From Amoebidium appalachense (taxonomy: Eukaryota; Ichthyosporea): a stretch of 64,000 bases of DNA. The notes under the pieces were generated by a model. The model did not search any database, was not told the DNA's origin, and was given only the letters and a program-made list of their open reading frames with translations. Shown piece by piece: positions 54,110 through 64,000 of the stretch. Numbering within the stretch: position 1 is the stretch's first letter; each line of letters begins with the position of its first letter. The translations under genes and the position numbers were made by a program. Location of the stretch: assembly GCA_963693365.1 (NCBI GenBank), contig CAVNZM010000010.1, positions 5,828,001-5,892,000 of the forward strand, in the 5' to 3' direction.

Positions 54110-54147
54110 TGTGTAGTGTGTGCCCTAACTCGTGTGGTTGGTTTTAT

Positions 54148-54179
<32 letters not shown>

Positions 54180-54268
54180 CTGTGTGTTTGAGGTGTAGCA
54201 ACAGCCCAGAAGGAACTGTCACCGCGTTACCCTAGCGCGAAAAACCGCACTAAAAGAAAGGTGTAGCT
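54110..54268 (-). other. Gypsy leader between 5' LTR and gag
   Basis: A short leader with a T-run of about 30 bases on the plus strand (54150-54179). The bases directly next to the LTR (AGCTACACC in element sense) do not match a common tRNA primer-binding site. Confidence 0.5.
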
Positions 54269-54988
54269 TGTCGTATCCTAATGTATGTGTACTAGAGACG
54301 CGGCACTCTACTAAGTGTACACACACGAAAAGGAACGAACGTGTACGGAAAAACGGTAAAGTTTATTCAGACCAGGCTCCGACGGGCAAACTTAGATCCG
54401 TACGGAATGAGTCTAAGTTACGACTGAGGCCATCAAGGCCGTGCCCTCAAAGATCATCATCACCTGGCCCCCCTACGATGCCACATTCCAAACATTCCGA
54501 TCTACTTTTATCGTGTGCCTGCACGAGCTAAGTCGATCTACTCAACTAATATATTTATCCATGTCTCACCCCTCACCCTCCCCCTAGTGGCACCGCAGAG
54601 TCTAAATCTACATTTCATACTATCCTCCCCCCCCCTCCCTCCCCCCCTTTCCTCTACATCTAAATATATAAATATGTTTGGCAACATACACTATCAAACC
54701 TTGCCAATACTTACAAAAGGGCTTCTGCCCGAACAATCACATTCCTAAGTCCTCCTACGATCTATCCTACACACTAATTAGAATTCTATTGGACGGCTGT
54801 CCCGGCTGACGTGGTCCAATGCCCTGCGCCGGCAGAGGCAAGATGCACGCAGCTGCCAGACAGCTATCTTGAGGCCTCGGACTTGATCTTGATGATCTGT
54901 GGACCCGGGCCACCCCCCCCCCCCCCCCCCCCCCCCGATCTCGATCGTAGACTTAGGCTGATCTGCTGAGACGGATTAGTATATGTCA
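54269..54988 (-). repeat. Gypsy 5' LTR (intact, 720 bp)
   Basis: The uninterrupted LTR reads TGTCGTATCC...ATATGTCA on the plus strand. It gives the original sequence of the site where the split-direct-repeat element inserted in the other LTR (54825/54826). Confidence 0.95.
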
Positions 54989-55018
54989 AACTTCTTACGA
55001 GGACCTCTGACCAAGCAT

Positions 55019-55451
55019 CTACTGCCCGGCCTTGGGATGGGGCTGGAAAGGGTAGTCTGCAGGCAGGCCGGTCTTCACCAGAACATCCCACGTAAACGCC
55101 TTGAAGGCTTCCACCTCCCTCTGGTGCTTCTGCTCCTGTATCTCCAGCTTGTGCTCAAACAACTCCCTCTGGGCAGCCATTTCCTTTTCCTTGCTACGCA
55201 GCTCAACCTCGAAGACCGCCTGAGTCTTGCTGATCTTTTCCTTTAGAGCTTCCTTTAGAGCTACCTCCTTGACCTCGAAGACCGCTTGAGTCTTGCTGAT
55301 CTTTTCCTCCAGAACTGCAGTGCGCTGACGGTTTGCCTCAACGTAATGCAACGTAGCCCCCGAACGTCCCAAACAGGGCCACCGCTGCGGTAATATTTGT
55401 TGCATTGTCGGTGAAGGCCTGAAAAAACCGTTGCGCCCAGTGGGTTGTCAT
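55019..55451 (-). pseudogene. Small membrane-anchored coiled-coil protein, frameshifted
   Basis: From ATG 55451 the frame reads MTTHWAQRFFQAFTDNATN and a hydrophobic helix (ITAAVALFGTFGGYVAL), then meets a TGA. One base over, the frame continues YVEANRQRTAVLEEKISKTQ to KAGQ and TAG at 55019, a charged coiled coil with the internal repeat EKISKTQAVFEV. The break falls at a local near-repeat, TACGTTGCATTACGTTGAG (about 55330-55350). The function is not recognised. The gypsy element inserted about 25 bp past the stop codon, so its 3' UTR is displaced by 13 kb. Either a decayed gene or a one-base error. Confidence 0.55.
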
Positions 55452-56118
55452 TTTTCTCTGACGACTTCTTGGTAGACTAGAGCAAGGCCTCCTTCCTGCA
55501 AATGAAAATGGGCGAGCGATTGGGCAAACTGATGATCATGTATGTTCGCAGACAAGGGTCGACGGGTCGCTTTTCGGGCCAGCACTCCAGATGTTCGCAT
55601 GGAAAAGTAGGGAAACCCAGTCCGAAGTGGGTTCTAAAACTTTAAGGTGAAATCATATATTTTAAAAAGTAAAATATCATGCTATCGTATGCATTTATTA
55701 CGGATATTATGTAATAAATATCATGCTATGTCTTTAGGGGGTAAACCTGCAAATCGTGAGAACTTTTCCCAGAAACTCGTATATCTTGTGAAGGGATGAT
55801 TATTTTTAATAGCGGAAAAAACCTTTATAATACAATTTTAAGTCCTCTACTAGGAACTGGTACTTAAAACAACAAAGCGACAGCAGTTTAGTTCAGGCAG
55901 TTGATTTGTCGACCATACCTTCAAATCAATTAGAGAACCCTGTAGATCATGATAGGCTCTTGACTGTCGGATGATCGATCTATCACATGTCGCCGCAAAA
56001 CAAAACAAGAGGTCCCGTCGAGTGCCCACACTATCTATTCTCCCACTTTCTCCTAGCTCTTTTTACGGTCACTAAAACTCCGGGGCTTCGAGGCCAAACA
56101 TACACAAGGACAAGTAAA
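55452..56118. other. Intergenic, AT-rich, no gene seen
   Basis: Non-repetitive AT-rich DNA with near-repeated ATCATGCTATCGTATG / ATCATGCTATGTC segments around 55675-55735. It presumably contains the promoter of the minus-strand coiled-coil gene. Confidence 0.4.
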
Positions 56119-56598
56119 ATGGCATTTGCCGACATTATTCTTGTGCCCCGGCTTGACACAAGCGACATGGTTGACATAGAGTACAAGGATGATGCGCAGT
56201 TACTGAAAATCAAGCACTATCCTCACTTGGAAGTCCTGCTTACCATCTGGGAGGATACAGCACACATATACTACGCAAACGTCACAACTGCGGAATATGA
56301 AGCTGTTCTGCGTCAAAAGGAACTCTTTATTTTTAAACAATCAGACGGCAGCCCCATAGTCGCTCATGGGCATCACATCATCCTCCGTGTCACTCCCACT
56401 TCCTTCACCTTCTTCCCCTACATCTTCCCACATGCTCCTCCCCCTGTATCTCTCCTCCCACTCCTCCTTTGCGCTCTGTTCCCCTTCGCCCTCCTGTGCG
56501 TACTCGCTTTCGCTAACATCCTGCTCCGCATCATTGGTGGTGTTGTTCGGTTTCGCTGCGGCGCTTGTGTTCTCCAACCCCTTGTTCCGTGTCTTTAG
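56119..56598 (+). CDS. Hypothetical protein
   Basis: From ATG 56119 the first 75 or so codons look protein-like (MAFADIILVPRLDTSDMVDI, then HLEVLLTIWEDTAHIYY). After about 56341 the frame runs antiparallel to the minus-strand ORF and becomes pyrimidine-biased and hydrophobic, so the true C-terminus may lie before that or across an intron. No family recognised. Confidence 0.4.
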   Translation: MAFADIILVPRLDTSDMVDIEYKDDAQLLKIKHYPHLEVLLTIWEDTAHIYYANVTTAEYEAVLRQKELFIFKQSDGSPIVAHGHHIILRVTPTSFTFFPYIFPHAPPPVSLLPLLLCALFPFALLCVLAFANILLRIIGGVVRFRCGACVLQPLVPCL

Positions 56599-56781
56599 GT
56601 GCCGCTTGCACAGTCGCACCCCTCCGTGTTCGTGGCTTGGCATGGCTTTGAGGCCACAAAGTTCCCCCGACTGCTTGTTTGCTTGGCAGGGACCGATAAC
56701 CAGTGCCACTAAGGCCTTTTGCTTCTTTCTTCCCTCCGCTGCCTTTGCCCGTTCCTCCTTCTTCTGCTTCTCCTCCGCCAC
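56341..56781 (-). CDS. Hypothetical zinc-motif, acidic-tail protein, 5' end cut by copia LTR
   Basis: The frame encodes a basic KKEERAKAAEGRKKQKALV stretch and a Cys/His cluster (CQANKQSGELCGLKA with HEHGG and RLCKRHLK). An acidic Ser/Glu tail follows (EGEGSGSDTEDDVMPMSDYG). The pattern C-x6-G-x-x-C ... C-x-x-H resembles small zinc-binding repeats common in large DNA virus and mobile-element proteins, but this is pattern only. There is no ATG before the frame reaches the probable copia LTR edge at 56785, so the N-terminus is probably removed by that insertion. Confidence 0.45.
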   Translation of the reverse strand: MAEEKQKKEERAKAAEGRKKQKALVALVIGPCQANKQSGELCGLKAMPSHEHGGVRLCKRHLKTRNKGLENTSAAAKPNNTTNDAEQDVSESEYAQEGEGEQSAKEEWEERYRGRSMWEDVGEEGEGSGSDTEDDVMPMSDYGAAV

Positions 56782-56784
56782 AAC

Positions 56785-57715
56785 TGTTGTAATACGTAGT
56801 ATTTACATATGGTAAGATCTTCTCAGTTTGTGTTATGTTTCAGTTCATATGCTTAGTGTAAAAGCTACACTCCTATTACGTAAAGTGTAGCATCGATCTC
56901 CGATATGCTTGTATACTTGTAATCGTCTTGTATCGGCTTTAATCGTGTGTTGTAATATCGATTAGAATATTTATATGTGTGTACACGGATCCACCCACTC
57001 AGGGAGAGACGTGTACATGTTCGTGTGTACATAAATATCTCTGGTTATAGTTATGCTATTGCTATCTTGTTTGTTGATCTGTGCTCTCTTTTCCTTCCTC
57101 TTTCTCCTTCCTTATTTTCTTTTCTTTCTCTCTTTGTCTTCATGTGTATAATCGTATTTCTTTTCTACTAATATATGTTAGGTAGATTTGTGTTACTTAA
57201 TACGTGTTCATTGGACGGTAACACACTTAGGCTACACTTAGAATAGCATGTGTGTTTAGACTTCATTAATTTACTTTAGTTTTCATGTGTTGCCGGGCTT
57301 TAACCAATCATCAAGGTTAAGTGTGATATGTCTGAGTCTTTGCAGTATGTCATAGGTTCAACTTAGAACTTCCTTGATGATGACACAAGTTGACCTTAAC
57401 TAGTGTCTGTGTCCTATCGTGTGCGTCTCCGCGTACCGGATCTCTCTGAAAGCAATTGGTTCTTAGTGATTGGTTTCTATTAGAGATAGATCTGATTTCC
57501 GACTGGTCGGAAATCATGTATGGATTGGACTTAGAGGAATTTCAGGTATTTATTCGAAGATCAGAATAAATTCAGTTCAGTCGTGTCTAAACATTGATGT
57601 CTGTTGTGTACACTGCTCCGATCGTTTCGTGTTTTGTTGTTGTGTGTGTCTGTGGTGTTTTCACACTGCACCACTGTGTCTCTGCTTACATCCCAAATAC
57701 TTATAAAATTTAACA
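56785..57715 (+). repeat. Probable copia 5' LTR
   Basis: The stretch between the broken minus-strand ORF and the copia ORF starts TGTTGTAATACG and ends TTATAAAATTTAACA, with TGTT...AACA termini as is usual for copia LTRs. AGGTTATGCAGCC next to it resembles a copia-type primer site only loosely. No second copy is in the window to confirm the boundaries. Confidence 0.5.
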
Positions 57716-57777
57716 GGTTATGCAGCCCTTTTGCACGCTCCCTACACACATCTAGAACTAGCGCTCGTTTTTCAATC

Positions 57778-60275
57778 ATGGATCCAAACAAAACTGGCGT
57801 AAACAAAATAACCATGTGGAAAGGTGAAGGGAAGACTGGTCCCGATAGCAAAACCACCTATTTTCAATGGGAAATCATTTTTCTCGGCATGATGACCGGC
57901 ACTAAAGGTGTCCGACTCGTGGATGTTGTACTTGCTGACAACTACGTCCCCCCTACCACCGTCGCGGTTGACGGTGAACCCCCCTTCTACGGCTACGGCA
58001 CTACCGCGGAACTCAAGGAGGCCCGCAATTGCCTCCTGCTCCATATGATTCAGAACATCGACCCTTCCGTCCTCACCACCGTTGCCCAGTACCGTATTGG
58101 CATGGACCCTGAACGGGCCATGTGGAAATTCCGTCAACACTACCTCCAAGGCAAACCCGATCAGATCCGCATCCTTCACCGTCAGTGGGATGCCTGTGCC
58201 CTTCAGCCCGGTGAATCATTCACCACCTACCTGAGTCGTCTGCAGACCATCGTGAACCAGCTCCAGTCCCTCCAAGATGAGTCCATTCACTTCACTCGTC
58301 TAGCTGAGAAGTTCTTCAATGAACTCACCACCAGAGACGACCTCACCCCTGAGTTCAACCGTCTTATCGAAGACTATCACTTCGGTGATAAGCTATTCCC
58401 CGACTTCGAGTCCCTCCACAACCACGTCAAGGGCATCGAGTTACGTCAAGACCTCAAGATGCAACTCCGGAGCAACCGTGCCCACCGTGCCTCCAAGTCC
58501 AGCATGGCATTAAATGCCAGTGCTCCCCCCCGTGATCTTCCTCGCCGTGACTTACGCAACCGACTTGACCGTACCCCTGGCACGGACCTCCGAACTCGTC
58601 TCTCCCGTCAGCACACCCGATCCCGTTCCCCCCACCGGCCTGCCTTCCGGTCCACGTCTTGTTCCCCCAGTCGTTCCCGTTTCTCGGGTTCCCGTCGTTC
58701 TGATTCCCCGGCTCGTTCTAACAACCCGTCCGTGAAAGCATGCTCCTACTGCCACGAGCCTGATCACACGATCATCGATTGCCCCGAGCCGAAATGCCGT
58801 ATGTCCAGACACAACCGTTCCCGTCAGGGCAGTGAGAAATCTGTCTCCTTTGCTTTCTCGGCATACAATGCTAGCTCCGTCCCCGTGTCCTCCGACCCTG
58901 CCTGGGATTCCGGGTGCAACATGACTGTCTGCCCCACCCGTGAGTTCTTCCATGACCTCACTCCCCTTCCGACACCGACTCCCGTTGCTGCCTTCAATGG
59001 CACCCCCGTCTTGGCCACCCACACCGGCCATATCGTCATCAACACCACCACCGAACATGGCACTGCCACCCTTACCATTGAAGCCTACTACACCCTGTCT
59101 GGCCAAGCCTTCCTCATTTCAACATCCCAAGCTGCTGCCGAATACATCAAGGGTGATTTGAATGATGCCTCCACTCCGTCATTCCTCTTCGACCGACTCA
59201 CCGGCCGTCATCTCGTCAACCTCCGTCTACACAACGGTCTGTATTACTTCAAGGACTACACCATTCAACCACCCACTCGTCCTGTGGCTCTGGCTGCCAC
59301 TACCAGTGTTAACCCATCCATCTGGCACCATCGTCTGGGGCACCGTGCTATGACCAGCATCAAGGACATGGTGAAACACGACCTTGTTATTGGTCTCCCC
59401 TCGTCTGTCCTCGACTGTGATGTTCCTGATTGTCATGGCTGCATTATGGGTAAAACCACCAAGGCTCCGTTCAAGGGTGACCGTCCTCACTCCAACATCC
59501 CCGGTCATGAATGGCATTGGGATTTTTTTGAGCCTACCACAACATCGTACGGAGGTTCCAAGGTTGCTCTCGTCACTGTCTGCCGTGCCTCTGGACTCGT
59601 CAAGATCTACCCGATGGCCGACCGTACAACCACCCTGGACACTCTCACAGCTCACACCAACCTCGTTGCTACCCATGCCCCCTCCAAAGTTGGTGTCTAC
59701 CACTTCGACTCCGGCTCTGAGTTCACCTCCAAGGCTACCCGTGCTTTTTGCCTCTCCCAGGGCATCAAGGCCAGCTATGCTCCGGTGGACTGCCCTCAAC
59801 TGAACGGCTATGTTGAACGTCGTATGCGGTTCCTCCAAGAGATTGTTCGTTGCCTCCTCCATCAAGTCCAAGATCAGTCTCTGTCCCCCAAACTGTGGGC
59901 TGAGGCCCTCCAACATGCCGCCTACATCATCAACGTCACCCCGTCCACGACTGCCAATGGTCGTACACCATTCGAGGTTTTCTACGGTGTCAAGCCCGAC
60001 ATCTCCGAGCTCAAAGTGTTCGGTTGCCCTGCCTACACTCATGTGCCAGCCTCTAAACGGAACAAGCTGGCCCCCACCGTCAAACTCGGCATGTACATCG
60101 GCTATGATCTTCAATCACACTGCCACCGGATCTTCAACCCCACCACCCACCGTGTCGGCCTCTTCCGTGATGTGATTTTCGACGAATCAGCTTATCTCCC
60201 GTCCGACATTCCATCAACACTTCTACACTTTCCACCTACCCCCACAGACACAGCACCACACACCGGCACAAACAC
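57778..60275 (+). CDS. Ty1/copia gag-protease-integrase polyprotein, truncated before RT
   Basis: Starts MDPNKTGVNKITMWKGEG. Residues about 1-230 are a UBN2-type gag (WKFRQHYLQGKPDQIRILHR, LQTIVNQLQSLQDESI). A CCHC knuckle follows (CSYCHEPDHTIIDC), then the protease (DPAWDSGCNMTVCP) and the pre-integrase zinc region (WHHRLGHRAM with CHGCIMGKTTKAPF). The integrase core has EWHWDFFEP (Asp 1), VYHFDSGSEF (Asp 2) and LNGYVERRMRFLQEIV (Glu), ending FRDVIFDESAYL. In an intact copia the RT would follow. Here the sequence passes into a LINE at about 60280, so the 112-odd codons after that are read-through. The ORF is otherwise open, with no internal stop. Confidence 0.93.
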
Positions 60276-60283
60276 CCCCGTGT

Positions 60284-61080
60284 GTGACGTCTGTAGCTTT
60301 CGCCGACGACACAACATGGTTTGGCCCCAACAAGGAGAGCATCCAGCAAACTCTCGATTTATCTGCCCCCTTTTTTTATTACCATGACTTGGAACCACAC
60401 CCAGACAAGTTTTCAGTCCTCGCCCGTGGTACCCCAACACGGGCAACAGTGGCCCCCATGCAGTACCGCAAATCCCCGGGAGCACCACCCCTACCCATTC
60501 AGATCGAGCTCCCCGATGCAAACATCAGAGTGCTAGGGGTCAACATCACCCTCCAACGACACACCCGGCCCAACGATGGGAAGGCCATGCAGCTGACATT
60601 ACGGGCCACCACCATACTAGCCCGTAAAATGCTGGCACCCAGCCAAGTGATCTACGTAGCCAACAGTGTGGTGGCCCCGGCCATCCTCTTCCTCCTCAAA
60701 GGGTCAGTCATCAGCAACACCACCATGCAGGCAATCGACAGCAAGTGGAGAGACCTACTCCGTCGGAAGTGTGGTTTCCACCGGAGCACCCCGTCCGGGC
60801 TGCTACACCATCCCACTCTAGGGGGACTGGCCAGCATCGTCGAATCAGCAGCCAGCACCATGGTTACGGAGCTGTGTGCCCTGCTGGAAACACCAGGACC
60901 AGCAGGGGACGTGGTCCGGTACCGAGCCTGGCAGCAGCAACACGTGACAGGCCTACCCTACCCACCCCTGCAAGCACCCCCAGCCAAACTTTACAGGCTA
61001 GGGGGAAAGCAGCTCCACAACTATTGGGCCCATATCACGGGGATCCTTCACGAGCGGCACCTGAGTATTGGGGAAACCCC
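60284..61080 (+). pseudogene. LINE reverse transcriptase, C-terminal part
   Basis: VAFADDTTWFGPNKESIQQT and HPDKFSVLARG are the catalytic palm and primer-grip region. NIRVLGVNITLQRHTRPNDG, VIYVANSVVAPAILFLLKG and IDSKWRDLLRRKCGF form the thumb/connection of R1/L1-type elements. No N-terminal RT is present. After about 61080 the meaningful frame changes at a C-run. Confidence 0.85.
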
Positions 61081-62193
61081 TCCCCAAAAAACACAAGCAC
61101 CCCCACCCCACCCCCCCCCTCCCCCCAAGGAGAAGGAGGGGAAGCAGCAACAACAACCAGCACCCCTATCAACACCGTTTTCCCGGACCACACCTTTGCG
61201 GCCCACATCGGCCCCCACACACACCCCCGTCAACTCTACACGGTGGAGGACACCATGGTACGGCCGGGGGTGTTCCGGGCGTTCCCCGAACTGCCCCACC
61301 CCCCAGACCTACTACACCCGGGACCTACACAGTGGTACAGGTCCATCATCAAGGGGGCCATCCCCATCGCAGACAAACTACGGCCAGCACCCAGACCACA
61401 CACCCACCACACCATTGACCTCGTGCCAAACCACCCCGTCGGTGCATTCGTGGTGGAAATAGTCAAGAACGGGCAATACGAACTCAGCCAGGTGGTGGCC
61501 CACACCACCCACAACGGGGAGGCTTGGGTCAAAATAGCCCATCTACGGGACAACACAGAGGAGGAGGGGCTGAGATGGCACCGACCCACGTGGAACGACC
61601 CACATGGAACAGCCCATTTCCGCTTTTGCCCTGGTGACTGCAAATACGGCCACTCCCCATGGAACCTAGCCTACACCCCGGCCACCCTCTCCCCCAACCC
61701 CGGGTACGCAGACGGAGAGGGGGAAGGGTTAGACACGGAGCCAGAATCGGAGTCGACGGGGCCCAGCGACGACTCCGACGACTCAGAGGACTCTAACACC
61801 GACAGCACCAACAGCAAATACAAGCCCCCTGAGCCCCCAGCCGATAATCACACCCACAACAAGCAGTGTGTGGGGTGGACCCGTGCTGTGGAGGTGATAC
61901 GGGCAGACCCCTACGTGGCCTTCAAGACCCGAATCACCACCCACATGGTAGTCCCGAAGTACCACAAGGACTTCATCAACACCGACAGTATCGACATCTA
62001 CCAAGTCATCGCACTGAAGGATGGCTCCGATCCGGCCGAGCAGTGGAGGAAGATACACCATTTCCGGCGGCATCTTCCCCCCCACCAACAGGCATCACCC
62101 CAGATGCTCCACCTGCAAGCCAACGAGGAAGCCACACCCTTACCGGGGGACCTCCCCGGCCCACCCCCCCCCCCCAGCAGCCACCACCGGTAG
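61065..62193 (+). pseudogene. LINE linker region between RT and RNase H
   Basis: A frame with protein-like composition: NTVFPDHTFAAHIG, VRPGVFRAFPELPHP, an acidic stretch (EPESESTGPSDDSDDSEDSN) and IRADPYVAFKTRITTHMVVP. It connects the RT and RNase H parts of the element. No domain recognised. It ends in a proline run, where the frame shifts into the RNase H frame. Confidence 0.65.
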
Positions 62194-62897
62194 GGTCACC
62201 ACCAGGACACAAGTGCACGGCCCACCCGGCTGACCTGCCGAGCCCACCCACTCCCCGTAGGCTCACCTACACCGACTTGGTGCCCCAGGCCACCTATGAC
62301 GAGTGGCAGCAGCAAATCACCCTGATCCCCCCAGACCAACCGATCACCGTTTATACGGACGGCAGCCTCATCCACCCGGGCAGGAGGATAGCCCAGGCCG
62401 GAGCCGGGGCGGCACTGGACACCCCGGACCGGAAAGCACCTCCAGTGACGGCCAAGACCAGGCTCCATACGGCCCTATCATCCACCCAAGCCGAACTCAC
62501 AGGGGTACTACTAGCCCTCCTGCTCACCCCCACCACCACCCCCATCCACATCAAGCTCGATAACCTCGGAGTAGTCGACCGATGGACGGCAAATATAGAC
62601 CCCACCACACCCCCTCGACGCAAGCTAAAGTTCCCCCACATAGTGGAATGGGCTCACGTACGAGACCAACTCTCTCTCCGGCAACCAGGCTCTGTACAGG
62701 TATCGTGGGTGAAGGGGCACCAATCCAACACCAAACGGTACGGTCAACGGAATAACGAGGCAGACAAGGCAGCCAATGCAGGAAGAGTCCTCCCCCTCCC
62801 CCCCCCCCCCCCCTACCTCCGGCCCCGGGGGGGGGGGGGAAATACTTCCTACGACTACAAGGCCACCGTATCCCCGGCAACATTCCCGGTACACTGA
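62094..62897 (+). pseudogene. LINE RNase H domain
   Basis: Canonical RNase H blocks are visible: ITVYTDGSLIHPGRRIAQAG (Asp 1), SSTQAELTGVLLALLL (Glu), HIKLDNLGVVDRW (Asp 2) and VQVSWVKGHQSN followed by NNEADKAANAG (final Asp). The frame breaks at a C-run plus G-run near 62797-62840. RNase H downstream of RT is known in several LINE clades. Confidence 0.88.
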
Positions 62898-63826
62898 ACC
62901 GGTTGAACAAGGACTTCCTCACCGACATGGCCGGCAAGACCAAGGCTATGTCCATACTAGCCGACCCCAGACTGCTCCCAGCCGAACGGAACCCCCTCAA
63001 GCTCAACAAGGGGCCCACACAGGCAACCATCGGGGCAGTCAGAGGAAACACTCGTAGCCTGTCCCTGGCCATGGGCACCCTGCCTACCATGGCACGGCTA
63101 CACCGAGATCACCCCACCGTCGTTACACAGCCCACATGCCCCCGGTGCAGCCAGCACCCTGAGACCACCACCCACCTCTGGGCCTGCCCGGCCCATGCCG
63201 GGGAAGTCCCCACCCTGACCACCGCCATCACAGCCTGCATCCACAACGTCCTGCACACTCGTCATCCAAACACCCCCACGGCACAGCACCACCATATGGC
63301 AGCCACGGTGGTAGACCAATGTGCATGGATAAACTGGATAGGAGGCAACGGTGACCCACCTGACCCCGAAGACACCAAGTGGGTCGAACGGGGATTCTGC
63401 CCACGATCGGTGGGCCCACTACTTGCAGCCACCGGCACCACCAAGACCACCACCCGGGCCATCTTAGGAAAAATCACAGTAGAGTTGCAATCCTTTTTCT
63501 TTGCAAAAATTTGGCACCCACGGAACACAACACTCCCCCCCACCCACCCTAAAATGCAAAAACACCACCATATACCCACCACCCGTAGAAAGAAAAGTAT
63601 GGCTCTCCAAAAACCCAAAAAACCAACAAATACACCCCCCACACACACCCGGCGGCCGGCCTGTTCTGAATGCCGGAACACCCACAGACCCGGTGTGCCC
63701 TGTAAAACCCACCTTTTAGTCCACAAAAACATCGCCACAACATACGTACACCAACACATAATGTTAGGCAGCAACCCCCCACCACCACCACCACCACACC
63801 CCATCATCCACCCATACCCACCGTAA
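62840..63826 (+). pseudogene. LINE C-terminal region with zinc motifs
   Basis: From 62903 the frame reads MNKDFLTDMAGKTKAMSIL. A zinc motif follows, CPRCSQHPETTTHLWACP (C-x2-C-x8-H-x4-C), typical of the end of LINE ORF2. A second Cys cluster near the C-terminus is CSECRNTHRPGVPC. A Gly/His-rich tail reaches the TAA at 63826. Confidence 0.8.
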
Positions 63827-64000
63827 ATATTATACACAACACCTAGGACTTCCCAATACTGTAGATCGACCAATGACTCCGAGCCCTCGGTTAACGTTTA
63901 TTGCTAGGTTTTTGAATGGAGGGGAGGACTGGAGCCTCCTGCCGGCGTGGCTGGGGTAGTAGCCCTGGGCAAAGTGTGTACTTATAGTTAGGTTGTGAAG

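Larger units (their letters stand above)
41658..54988 (-). mobile_element. Ty3/gypsy chromovirus-type LTR retrotransposon, split by a nested element
   Basis: The element is flanked by the direct repeat AACTT (41653-41657 and 54989-54993), a 5-bp target-site duplication. The LTRs read TGTCGTATCC to ATATGTCA on the plus strand. The right one, which is the 5' LTR in the element's own sense, is intact at 54269-54988 (720 bp). The left one is cut in two (41658-42215 and 47146-47304) by a nested retroelement. A polypurine tract (GGGGGGGGAG in element sense, at about 47305-47320) abuts the 3' LTR. Gene order is gag, protease-RT, RNase H, integrase, chromodomain. Without the insert it is about 8.4 kb, a normal gypsy size. 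The two LTRs look almost identical outside the C-run, which suggests a fairly recent insertion. I could not identify a primer-binding site matching a common tRNA. Confidence 0.95.
60280..64000 (+). mobile_element. 5'-truncated LINE-type non-LTR retrotransposon inserted in copia
   Basis: From about 60284 the frame starts within an RT at VAFADDTTWF (the FADD form of the catalytic YADD box). It continues through the RT thumb, a proline/acidic linker, an RNase H and CCHC-like zinc motifs to a stop at 63826. The upstream RT fingers and endonuclease are missing, as expected from 5' truncation during target-primed reverse transcription. The 3' UTR runs past the window edge, so tail and target duplication cannot be seen. 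The copia remainder would be expected beyond it. Confidence 0.87.

Noticed and set aside
59227-60114. 295-codon minus-strand frame
   Set aside because: Antisense of the copia integrase region.
57604-60387. Single 927-codon protein spanning copia and LINE
   Set aside because: The last part (after about 60275) is LINE sequence in a non-coding frame; the open frame is accidental read-through.

Overview
The window is nuclear DNA of a eukaryote. Protein-coding genes are cut into many short exons with GT-AG introns (one is GC-AG), and there are complete LTR, tyrosine-recombinase-type and non-LTR retroelements. The sequence is saturated with (GT/AC)n microsatellites and very long poly-G/poly-C runs. 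The species cannot be named from the sequence. A unicellular alga or another protist with repeat-rich long introns is a reasonable guess, because an ALS3/FetB-type (UPF0014) permease, a chromovirus and a split-direct-repeat retroelement occur together; this is inference only.

Region 1 (1-39.7 kb) holds the host genes, which I assembled by following splice phases. (a) A 94-aa glutaredoxin-like (DUF836) protein on the minus strand (3 exons, 2120-3508). (b) A DHHC palmitoyltransferase on the minus strand (9 exons, about 6508-13516). (c) An ANGEL/CCR4-type endonuclease-exonuclease-phosphatase on the plus strand (9 exons, 16022-22116). (d) A UPF0014/FetB/ALS3-type seven-helix permease on the minus strand (8 exons, 26418-32598). 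(e) The 3' half of a histidine-phosphatase (phosphoglycerate-mutase-like) gene with a C-terminal membrane anchor on the plus strand (about 36327-39329). Every reading frame in (b)-(d) closes through all splice junctions, apart from the C-terminus of (b). Between the genes lie a degenerate LINE 3' fragment (about 3.6-4.6 kb), a 397-bp foldback/MITE-like element made of palindromic units (22820-23216), minisatellites, and an unexplained long GC-rich ORF (about 34.5-36.0 kb).

Region 2 (41.65-55.0 kb) is a nested pair of retroelements. A Ty3/gypsy chromovirus (minus strand, 5-bp TSD AACTT, 720-bp right LTR) carries gag, PR-RT, RNase H and integrase-chromodomain ORFs separated by frameshifts at C/G runs. 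Its left LTR is split by a 4,930-bp element that made no target-site duplication and is bounded by split direct repeats (A-body-B-A-B). That element encodes one RT-RNase H ORF of the DIRS/Ngaro/PAT type, but I find no tyrosine-recombinase catalytic domain.

Region 3 (55.0-64.0 kb) has a frameshifted small membrane/coiled-coil gene, two convergent small ORFs, and then a Ty1/copia element (probable 5' LTR 56785-57715, gag-PR-IN ORF). The copia element is cut off just before its RT by a 5'-truncated LINE that carries an RT remnant, RNase H and CCHC zinc motifs and runs to the window end.

Many frameshifts fall exactly in homopolymers, so assembly error and genuine decay cannot be separated here.
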